Assembly: GCA_008360975.2 (NCBI GenBank)
Contig: CM039181.1
Coordinates: 5,130,380-5,194,379 of the forward strand
Direction: 5' to 3'
DNA: 64,000 bases
Source of the DNA: Lichenostomus cassidix
Lineage: Eukaryota > Chordata > Aves > Passeriformes > Meliphagidae
The translations under genes were made by a program, and so were the position numbers. The number at the start of each line of letters is the position of its first letter. Within the stretch, counting starts at the first letter, position 1. Shown here piece by piece: positions 33,440 through 43,200 of the stretch. Below the pieces are notes generated by a model. That model had not been told where the DNA came from. It saw only the letters and a program-made list of their open reading frames with translations, and ran no database searches.

Positions 33440-34230
33440 GTGCTCAGGAAGGGACTGCCGGGTATCCGTGTGTGTGGAGAAGCACCTTTCCCCGTCCATC
33501 TGTGTGCCCTGCTCGGCAGCCCTGCTCCCTACCTGCCCTGTAGGGCAGCAGCAGCGCCAGGCCCGTGTGCCAGACGGGCACGGACAGCAGGGCCAGGGCA
33601 GGAGGATTTTCCCGCATCCGAGCGCTCCCTTCAACAAAGCCGTGTCTGTCCCGCTCCCACCATCGCTGCCCGTGCGGTTGGGGAGCGGGGGGCTGCGGGA
33701 GCACAAAGGACCCCAGACAATAGGGCGAGAGGGAGCATTCCTCACACCCATGGCGGCAGCAAACGGGCTTTGTCTCCAGCCTGAGCCTCTCCCCGTGGCT
33801 GCCGGCCGCCCTCGCCGCTCCTTTGTTGGCGGCAGGGTGAGACAGGCAGGTGAGCGGCGCGGAGCGGAGCTGGCGGCGGCCGCATGTTAATGGCTTTCCC
33901 CAGCCTGTCGCTGGCTGTTTGACTTGATTCATGAGGCTCCTCCGTCGGAGAGCGAGCAGGGAGACAGCTATTGTCTGCCGGGCCTGGGGCCCTGCCGGTG
34001 CTGCTCCGGCGGCTGCCACAGCCCCGGGAGCGCTTGGCACCTTTGCCCCGCTGTCCTTCCTTCCCGCCCGGCGTGTCCGTCTGTCCGGGCGGTGCGGTGG
34101 CACTGAGTGGTACCCGCAGCCCATCGTGTCCCTGCGGCAGGAGATGCGCTTGGGAGAGGGCAGGTGGGCAGCTCCCCAAACACAGCGCCTCGGAGGGCAA
34201 GAGCATCACGATCCAGTCGCGATAGGCCGT
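33440..34230. promoter_or_regulatory. Second CpG-rich island, about 6 kb upstream of KDM7A
   Basis: CpG dinucleotides are far denser here than in the flanks, with several CGG/GCG clusters around 33550-34130. The island contains SOX-like motifs (CCTTTGTTGG near 33820, CTATTGTCTG near 33968) and a TTAATGG core near 33886. Open frames of 168-226 codons on the minus strand and 180 on the plus are the expected result of few stop codons in GC-rich DNA. It could be a promoter for a noncoding transcript or a distal enhancer. No transcript evidence is visible. Confidence 0.55.
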
Positions 34231-34334
34231 GTCCAAGCAGGGCTGCATCCAAGGAGGGCTTGTGCAACTAAAAGCATTTCCACATTTCCACCCAGTGCCT
34301 TAGTGACACCAGGAAAATGCTTTTGGTGGTGGCC

Positions 34335-34356
34335 TTTTTTTTTTTTTTTTTTTTTT
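34335..34356. repeat. T22 homopolymer
   Basis: A run of 22 T just beyond the second CpG island. Confidence 0.9.
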
Positions 34357-37300
34357 AATGGCTGCTGTGCATGTCCCATTATATTTTATGATTGGCTATA
34401 ATTCTTAAACAAAGCAAATAGGCAGCTGGTGGACAGGTATTAGCCGGGCAGCAGTCAGCCTCTGGCTTGATTCAGGTATAGCATTTGATAATGCTCATGT
34501 GGGAAGGGTATGGGTGATAATTCCAGAGAAGAAAAACAAACTGGACAGAGTGCACTCCGTCATACTGGCAAAGACCTGGATTGTACATGCTGGGGTGCAA
34601 ATAGGATTGTTTGCATATTCAGCTGACTTGCTCTTCCCTTTTCCTCATCCCCTAACATAGGTGGTGCCTGAGTTCCTTGGGGACAAATGTGTATGGGGGA
34701 GGGGGTAAAGGAGCATGCAGAGGAGGAATGAGAGCAGAAAGGGTGCTGATTTCAGGGGCTACAATAGAAAGGGCCTGGCTGGTGGGGAAAATGCTCTGGG
34801 GATGGGGTTTATCAGACTGAATATAGGAAGCTACAGATAAGCTTGTCTGACAGGTTTCCTTTCATATCCCTGACATGCAGTTTATCCCACTCTGAACTAG
34901 ACATTCCCTCTCCAGAGCAAAATAAAGGTCCAAGGTCTGATTTCTTTTTTCCCCTTTCTTTAATTTTCTCAGCTGTCAAGGAATAAAGCTGAACCGAGGT
35001 GGAAAGGAGCGTTTATTCCCAGTGGGTAAAGAGAGGAAGGCTGAAATGAATGATTTTCTCCAATGATAGCACTCCCTGAGCAGCAAACCCCACCTCTGAG
35101 TTTCTAGTAAATCTACTGGGAGTACACAGCAAACCAATCGAGAAACGTCAAGGTGTATTTACTGTCCTATTAACCTGGTGCCCCATTCCCTCTCTGACAC
35201 AAAGGTGCATCCCAATGCTCTGTGCTGGGAAGGGAGCATGGCTGTGAGCCCAGCTGGGGCAAGGTGACCAAATGGCTCCTGGCTCCTGTTCTCCAACAAC
35301 ACAGCATGGAGAAAGGGTGCTGGAGGTGAGCCTGTTTTGGGAACAGGGGTGCTTGGGGGCTGTGCCAGTTCTTTGTGCTCTCAACGAGGCAGAAATTTAA
35401 TTGTAAAGAGGAACTCACACACCTATCTGCAGCTGCAGCCTAAGCAGGTTATGTTAGAGATCACCTAGACTTGACTGCTGTCAAATACTGGCTGCGAGTG
35501 AGATGGGTTTCCTGAATGCTAGATTTTACTTGGTGACACATCTAGAACTTTTGTAAAGAGCTTTTTGAAATAAGCTTGTTTTTAAGATTTTTGCAGGTGT
35601 CTTTTTTTTTCTTTTTCTCTTCTTATAAAGGTAATTGGGCAATCACAGAATTTTGATGAAAGTTGCGTCTTATTCTCTTGCTTCATAGCACATGGCCATC
35701 CTGAAGAATAAAGGAAATGCTGATAAATTTGGTATATTCCCCATCTAATGTTCTGCTATGCTATCCTCAGAGCATATCCTGCCCCTAGTTAACTTGTCTC
35801 TGCTTATAACACTTTGTATATAAAACACAACCGGGTGCTTTTCGCTCTGATTAAAATCATGCTGTGCAATAGGAAATACAAATTAGCTCTGGCCTTTGGG
35901 CTCCTGACAAGTTTCCAGCGCCGCTTTCAACACCACAGAGATTGTGTAACTCCATCTGTGCGTGCTCTGTGTGGTGACGTCTCCCCCTCCGTCATGAGCT
36001 GGGCTGCCTGTCGCTCATCCAGGTTCAGCTGTTAATACTTCAAGCTGCTTTTAGAACTGAAGGAGGAAGAGGTGTTGCCAGCAGCTGGGTGAAATGCAGA
36101 AGCCAGCTTTTCCTTGCTAGGGGACTGCGTGGGACAGGTTAAAATGAGGAGGATTTCCTAAGTAATTCCCCCAGTCTTGATGTTTGTGCAAAAACCTCCC
36201 TTTAGAGTGAGTGACTGGGGAACTCAGCACGGGAGAGCCAACACTTTGGTACAAGATTAACCCCTGAAGGAAGAGCACAGTAGCCTCTTATTCAAAGCAC
36301 AGCTTAAGTTTGTGCTGCCATGAAGCACACAGCACTTTCCTGCCTCCTCCAGGGATTCAAGCCAGGCGCACTGCGTTACATCATTCCAGCATTGCTCACA
36401 CAAGGGCTGAGGCTCCAGCTATCGTGTCACGTTTTCAGCAGAAACCTTTTAAGTCTCGGCGACTTCCTCTGAGGATGCTGAAGCAAACAGTGCCCAGACC
36501 TGTGAGTGAACAAGCTGCGAATGACATCGCCGGTTTGAAACGGAGCGTGGGCACAACGTGGGCGAATGTTCTCTGTGCTGGGTGTTTTCTAAAGGTCTCT
36601 GAAGCATGAGGCATGACTGAATGACTTCTGTTTTCTTTAAATGATGAGTGGGAGAATTCTGAATCGTTGGTCTGCTTTTATTTTTGTTAAATGTGTGTGG
36701 GCTGACAACATGACTCAGTATTTTCTCTGCAGATGCAAAGATCATACTGCCAATTCTGGGTATATTTCAGACAGTTTCCTATGGAGAATTGGAACGTTTT
36801 TTAGTCCAGAGCTTTGCTTTTCGGCAGCCTTAATCCTACTGATGTGAAAATAAGTGATTTTAAAAATTACTGTTTTGCCAAAATGTACATAAGCACACTG
36901 AAGAAATGACCAAACATGGGGAAAGTCCCTCTACCCCCATGTTTTCCCAACAGTTTATCTGATTTTTTTCACTGTCATCAATGTCTGACATTTCTTTCTG
37001 ATTCTCCCTAGCCTAAGTTGCTGCTGGGCCCTCTCTTTGTCTGCTGGATATCATCTCTGGTGTTTATTTAGCTGTCCACGTCCTGCTGAGTGATGGTCAC
37101 CATCCTGTGACTGATGGCTGTGAGTTCTCCCCTCCTCCCAAGAGACAAGTAGGCATATTTGTGGGTACATGTACGTGGTTCAGCCACAAGTCCCAGAAAA
37201 CTTCCCTTTCTTCCTTCTGGCAACCTCCCTGCCCTGCTGTCCCTTCTTTATCATCCCTTTATGTCATCTACAGCTTATGGCATGTGCTCTGGGAGATACA

Positions 37301-38900
37301 CAAAGCCAGGTTTTGGATGCTTTTATGAGTGCCCTCTTCTCCCATACCCTCTTCCCTACTGATGTGCAGTGTGCTGGTGGTTACATCCTAGATAAGAATA
37401 GGTTTCTTGCTAAGACCTCACCTGTAATCATTACGCAGCATCCTAGAGCTACCAATAAACCACTTTTCCCAGTTATTAAATAGCGAGTATTACTTTGCAT
37501 GCTTAAGATCACATCTACTTTCTTTAAAAAAAAAAAAAATTCCCATAATCAAGGCCAGTAAAGGGCAGGTCCCCACACAAGGGGTGTGGTGCTGAGACCA
37601 GTCTGCTTCCTCATTCTTTGCACTCTCACTGATGGGCTGCTCTCTTCTGTGCCAAGTGAAAACTTCCTCACCCAACCCAGTAGCGCTGGACTCACCCTAA
37701 GCCCAGCCAGGTCTCCTCCTCCAGGCTGGGCAGCCTCACCCCGTCTCTCCCGGGAACACCCACCCTATTCCCGCCTGCCTTAGCAAGGTGTTCAAGGGTT
37801 GTGCCGTTTGCAGACACTTCCTGATACACAACACGTGTGCATTTTTATGGCCAATTTGGATAAACTCATCACTCCAGCTGGTAACTGCAGCTTCCCGATA
37901 AGACTGACCATGTGACAACACGAGAAACAGCAAACTAATGAGAAGGAATTGTCCATCTTCAGACTCCAGAGTGGATCCATATACCAACTTCACTGCACAC
38001 AGAATAACAACTCTGTTGTTACATTACCTGTAATCGATTCCCCAAGAGTTGCAGGCCCTGCCATTAGAAAGCAACTTCCTGGGTGTGCCTTTGAATCAGA
38101 TTAATAAAGGGAAACAATATTTTAATGAGAGACCCTCTTGGTATGTATTGTTTCCTGAAACTCTGAAATCGTCATTTGTTATCTTACTGGTGTTTCCTAC
38201 TCCAAATAAATTTAACAACATCTTTTTAGAGGACTGCTGTGACTGTGGCCACATTTTGAGTTGAAATATTGGGATGTATTGGAAAACAAGAGTACTGAAA
38301 TATCTACAAACAGCGTCCTGCAGGTCAGGACCTCGTACACTTTCTAAATAGGTCAGAGTTTGGTTTGAGAATCTGGTGTTTCTTGAAAATACCCTTTACA
38401 CTTCCTTTATTTCTCTGTTCCACTCTCCATTCAGCCACAGAGCCTGCGTGCAGGATTTATTTGTTTTACATTACTTTGCTGTCCATTTTGCTGCCAAATC
38501 ATCATCTCGTGTTGCTGTCTTATATAAATGTTAACATTAGCAAGCTTCACAATAACAGTCTGGAAAGGAAACATTTACTTCTGAGCTTCCCTCTGCCAAA
38601 CAAACCTACAGCGTTTGCTTTTTTGTGGCTACTGGTGGTTAAGGCCATGGGTTGTAAAATTACAATGCTGTAGGCAGTGTCTACTACAGTTATGATCACT
38701 GTAACACGCACTTCAACATATTTATTGTTTCGCTTTTAAATTGGTACATTCAGCGTGGAGGACAGGGCTCCCCATTCCCTCATACAATGTAATCTCCATA
38801 GGCCCTTGAAAGGCTGCAGGAGAAAAACAACTCTGTTTTCAACTCTACTTTTATTGTCTTCGATGACACATAATGAAAGCGTCAGTGTTACTTTTGTGTC
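34357..38900. other. KDM7A upstream region, no gene recognised
   Basis: Low-repeat, unique-looking sequence. Segments at about 34380-34560, 35810-36020 and 36360-36600 keep scattered CpGs and transcription-factor-like words, which would fit conserved noncoding elements. Conservation cannot be measured here. An A13 tract lies at about 37526-37539. Confidence 0.45.
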
Positions 38901-39359
38901 CTGAAAGAAAGGGTGATGGCATGGAACGGAACAGTGATGCACACGTCGGCAGAGAGCTCGACAAGAAATAAACCACTGCAACCCCCAGCTGGGCAGCATG
39001 GAAACACCAGCCGCGCAGGCTTCCTAAAATCAGATGTGCCTCTGCCCCCGGGTTCCTCCGGGAGAAAGCACCGCCGCACGTCCGCTCGTTCGGTGTACGG
39101 AATTCGGTGGCTTTGGGAAAACATCTGTCAGAAACTGCAGCAAACGAATCTTGCGTCACTGACTGCCAGTGCCCCGTGGCTGGGTCTGCAGGTGCTGAGC
39201 CACGCCAGGAGAGCTCGGCAGGAACCGAAGCGGCACACCTGCGTGGGGCACCGCGCCGAGGCGAGCAGGGCCCGGCTGCCTCGGGGGGTGGCGAGAGGCA
39301 GCACGACCCCTGCTCCGAGCGAACTCCGCCGGCTCCTCAGAGGGGTCTCCGGCCGGCAC

Positions 39360-39456
39360 GGGGCGGGGCGGGGCGGGGCGGGGCGGGGCAGAGCGGGGCA
39401 GGGCAGGGCAGGGCAGGGCAGGGCAGGGCAGGGCAGGGCAGAGCAGAGCAGAGCAG
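39360..39456. repeat. GGGCG / GGGCA / GAGCA pentanucleotide array
   Basis: About 19 pentamers in tandem change in type along the array: first about six GGGCG, a GAGCG interruption, about a dozen GGGCA, then three GAGCA. The G-rich half has four or more closely spaced GGGG runs and is a strong G-quadruplex candidate; it also supplies GC boxes. It lies about 660 bases upstream of the KDM7A start codon. Confidence 0.97.
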
Positions 39457-40115
39457 ACCCCCCACCGCCGCTCCGGGCACCGCCGCCGCGCTCGTTACAT
39501 AACGGGGTGCCCGGCGCGCGCCGCGTCCCGCGCCCGCCCCCACCCGTGTCCTCGCGGCACCCCCGCCCCGCCCCCTCCCCGCGTGACACCCAGCGCGTGC
39601 CTCCCCGCGCCCCGCCTCCCCGGAGGGGCGGCACGTGCGCGCCCCGCCCCGCCCCGCGCGCCCCGCGGGGAATCGCTCTTCCCCCCCGCCCCGCCCCGTC
39701 CCGCGCACGCTCAGTCCCCGCAGCTCCGCGCGGCGCGGGGCGGGGCGCGGGCCGTTCGGCGGGGCGCAGGCGCGGCGGGGCCGGTCGCCGTGCGGGGCGG
39801 GCGGGGCGGTGCTTCCCCCGCGCCCTCCTCCCGGCCCCGTCCCCATCCTCCTCCTCCTCCCGCCTCCGCGGGGGCCGGGTGACGCACGTGCGCGCGCCCC
39901 CGCGCGCTGTTGTCCGCTCGCTCCCGTGCCGCCCGCCCCGTGCGCGTGCCTGCCGGCGGCGGGGGGCGCGCGCGGCGTGCGGGGCCGGCACGCGCGCTGT
40001 TGTTATTGGCGGCGCCGCCGCGGCCGCGGCGGAGGGAGCGCGGCGGGGGGGGAAACGGGACGGGACGGGGAGGAGCGGAGCGGGGCGGGCGGCTCAGTCA
40101 GGGAGTTCTTTAAAG

Positions 40116-40231
40116 ATGGCCGGAGCGACGGCCGCCGCCGCGACCCCCGTGTACTGCGTGTGCCGCGAACCCTACGACGTGAGCCGCTTCATGATCGAGT
40201 GCGACATCTGCAAGGACTGGTTCCACGGCAG
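40116..40231 (+). CDS. KDM7A: KDM7A coding exon 1: start and N-terminal half of the PHD finger
   Basis: KDM7A (JHDM1D) is a nuclear Fe(II)/2-oxoglutarate JmjC demethylase for H3K9me1/2 and H3K27me1/2. Its PHD finger docks on H3K4me3. The exon encodes [11 protein letters not shown], then [20 protein letters not shown] and CKDWFHG, ending two bases into the next codon (AG/GTAAGG). Zinc ligands C14, C16, C29, C32 and H37 are present, as are Y13, Y20 and W35, which align with Y7, Y14 and W29 of PHF8. The ATG has A at -3 and G at +4. The reading frame stays open far upstream, but no in-frame ATG occurs there until 38913, outside the plausible leader. The alanine-rich leader before VYC is about 11 residues, much shorter than the human one. 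KDM7A rather than PHF8/PHF2 is supported by the next exon and by SLC37A3 next door. Confidence 0.97.
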
Positions 40232-43200
40232 GTAAGGCGCCGGGAGCCGCGCCGGGGCCGGGCGGCGCGCCGGGGCAGCCGGCGGGGCGGGCGGCCGGGC
40301 GGCCACCGGGCACAGGCGGTGGCAGTCGCCTTCCCCCCTCCCCCCGGGGGGGACAATGGCTGCGCGGCGGCAGCACGGGGGGAGCAGCGGGCGCTCGCCC
40401 GGTCCGGCTTCCCCCCCTTCGCGGCGGGGACAGTGCCGGCGCCGGCGGGGGCGGCCGTCCCCGGGCACATGGGTCCGCGGCTGCGAGGGGGCGGACGGGC
40501 CGGGCCGGGCGAGCTGGGGGGGGCCGGTTACGAAAGAGCAACAGATGCGGGGCTGACGGGGCCGGGGCCACCCCGAAGTTGTGCCGACTGCGCGGAGGCG
40601 TCGCGTGTCCCCCCGCGTCCCCGGGGGTCTCTCCCGGGACAGGCCGGTCTCCCGGCGGAGCAGTGCGGGATCCGGGGCTGTCCCCGGCCGGCTGCGAGCT
40701 CCGGGCTGCCCGTGCGTTTTGTTCGGGGGGCGGCGGACGAGGAGAAAGAGGGTCGCCCCGCGCCTCTCGCCGCTTTGACGTTTCCAGCCTGGTCCCGAGC
40801 GGCCGCCGCCGCCGCGCGTGTGTTTTGCGAGCCGAGCGTGTGAATAATAAAAGGCCCGTCGGCAGCAGCCGCTGCGAGCGGGAGGCGGCGGCGGGGATTC
40901 ACGGGCACTTAAACAAAGGAGCAAGTTGGGGGCCCGCGGCGGCGGCGGCTCGGCTCGGCCGGGCCGGGGCTGCGGGTCGCTCGGTGCCGCCCCCGCCGTG
41001 AGGGGAGCGCCGGGGCGCGCGCGGCGCCGCTGATTGACAGCCCGGCGTTTAAATACCCCGAGCGGCGACAACAACAGCGCCGGCCGCCCGCGCCGCGCCC
41101 CCTGCCGGCCAGGGCCCGCAGCGCCGCCCCCCGACCCTGCCCTGCGGCCGTGCGCGGGGTGTCCCGCTTGCTCGGGGTTGTTTTCCTTTAGTTATTTTCC
41201 TATTTCTTGCCCTCAAAGGGCACAACCGAAACGCTGGCAGAAAGTAGGTTGCGTGTCTAGGTGTTACTCAACAGTAATTGTTACGCACGGGTGTTTTCTT
41301 GCCACGTTTTCGGGCGAAAGGGAGGCTCGCAGCGTTTCAGATGTTTACTTGTGCGTACGTGGAGTTGGTTTGTTCTTTGTACGTGGGCTTCCCCCGGCTC
41401 GAACCGCACCGTAATAGAAACTGTGAAAAGGGCTTTGTGGACCATAAAAACTGGCAAAGCAGGATTGTTGTACCTTAAGAACAAGCTCTCATTAATATTT
41501 TTAACTAGACTGCTGCTGCTCTTGCCAGCGCTGTTGTTGAGAGCGAGGCGCACAACAGCTCGTTTGGGTTACAGCAGCTTAATACGAGTTTGTCAAAACT
41601 CGGTCACTGCCTGCAATAAAGGTGCAGGCATCGCCTGGAGGTGTTTGCACGGTTACAGGTTCTTTCTTTTCCAAGTCTTTTGCTGCATTTGTGTAGTTGC
41701 TGTTTCAGAGTATCCTGGCAATTGCTCAGGTTCCATGCAGGCTTAACTTAAATGCCAGCCTTGTGCGTCAGTATTACCAGGGTATGGGTGAACTAAATTT
41801 CTGAAATTGTTATGAGGAGAGGAAAGTTATTGCCTGATTCAAAGGTGCGACAGACCACTTGGTAGCTTTCTTGGATCTTGCTCTGCAAAAAGCTCCACAG
41901 AGGTTCCCATGATGGAGCTCTGTCTTGTAATGGGTAGAAAAAGTCTGCTAGCACTGAACTGCTTGGATAGTCTGAAATGCTCAGAGTGGAAAACAAGCAA
42001 GCAGGCCAGCAAGAGCTGGCAGCAGCCATGCTGCTTTGGGATTTAGTTGCATGCTCACCCAGTCCCATGACTAAGAGACAGGTTTTTGGGAGACTCATTG
42101 CCCCCTGCCAGCTGTGGTCTGCTCTGGGAGTGCCTTTCCCCTTGCTTTAAGAGTGTCTGAAAACTCTTAGATAGCTTGTGAAAGAAAACATACACTCTCA
42201 AATCTTGAAGTTTTTGGTGAACCTCTTCATTTCATGTTTACTTGATTTTCTTTTTTTTTCCCCCCCAGCCTATGGAATGGGACTGATGTGTCTTCTGCCA
42301 TAAGAAAGATATAAACCCAGAGTAGTGTGCTAGCATGATACCTTGCATATATTATTGGATTATGGACTCTTTGCTGCCTTCCTGTGTGTAGTCAAGAGAG
42401 AGCCTGAACAGTACAGTAGAGGCAGTACAAAGTCCATTCTGACAGATTGTTACTTAGTCCCTTTAAATTTTTATGGAATTTTTTTTCCTGTCTGTTTTTC
42501 TTGCACTCTCCGGCTTCAAATGATTTGTACTTTAGTTTGCTATTATCAATATATTAGTATTATTAGTATTACCAAATACGCATTTTATTGCCTTTGACAA
42601 ATATTTGTGTCAAAGCAAACGCTCTGTTTTGCCTGGCAAGGCTGTGAACCTGCATTGTGGGTTTCAGTTACTCTCTGAGTGGGCCTAACACGCAGCCACA
42701 GTCTGGTGTAATTACCCCTTGTGAACAAAAGAGCGTAACGCGGGTGCCTGCGTGCTGCTTGAGGCTTCCTCGCCTTCCTGAATGGCTTGCAAGAGTGCAG
42801 AGCCTGCACAGCTTTCGATGTGACAAACTGTCAAAGCTTGCAGACTGGCAAATCCATTGATATTTTGGACAATTTTTGTGTTTCCTCCATCTTTTTATCT
42901 GCTTTAAATGAAAATGTCACGTTAAGCTGATTCCTGCTTTCTGACTTGTCTGGAATATGCTCCAGCTAGAATGCAGCTTAAAAAGTCCTTTTTGCTGCTC
43001 TGTGTGTTCAACTTTTTCTTGGATGTGTTCCGTAGCTCTTGAAACCTCTTAAATTTCTTGGTTTCATCTTCAAATTATATGTATCATTCTAGGATACTTC
43101 TCGCACTGTCTCTGCCTCCTTTCGTTTTTTGATGCTTTGCCTCAGTTATTAGGTTAACTACATGCTGTCATCTTTTCTCGTTTGTGTTTTTTTGCTGTGA

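Larger units (their letters stand above)
39040..41170 (+). promoter_or_regulatory. KDM7A: KDM7A CpG-island promoter
   Basis: Very dense CpG and GGGCGG/CCCGCC boxes run from about 39.04 kb through the coding start into intron 1. Visible elements are two CACGTG E-boxes (39632-39637 and 39885-39890, the second just after TGACG), many GC boxes, and an inverted CCAAT (ATTGG, 40015-40019) 97 bases before the start codon. There is no TATA box. I find no ATG between about 39035 and the start codon at 40116, so a leader starting anywhere in that span would be free of upstream ATGs. The transcription start cannot be fixed by eye. Confidence 0.9.

Noticed and set aside
33444..34124. 226-codon minus-strand open frame in the second CpG island
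   Set aside because: It overlaps several other long frames in different phases and has no recognisable domain, splice context or signal peptide. It is best explained by high GC content.
16591..39000. An additional protein-coding gene between SLC37A3 and KDM7A
   Set aside because: Scanning the open frames on both strands gave no segment with recognised protein similarity plus matching splice sites. I recall no protein-coding gene between these two in human.
39128..39991. Long minus-strand and alternate-frame open frames (169-402 codons) over the KDM7A CpG island
   Set aside because: Stop-poor GC-rich sequence gives overlapping long frames on all strands. The products are Arg/Pro/Ala repeats without domains, and many start at non-ATG codons.
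38913..40235. 440-codon open frame running into KDM7A exon 1 in the same frame
   Set aside because: The frame crosses the CpG island and pentanucleotide repeat and has low-complexity Arg/Pro/Ala/Gly content. Only the last 38 codons from ATG 40116 match KDM7A. The only ATGs upstream are at its far 5' end.
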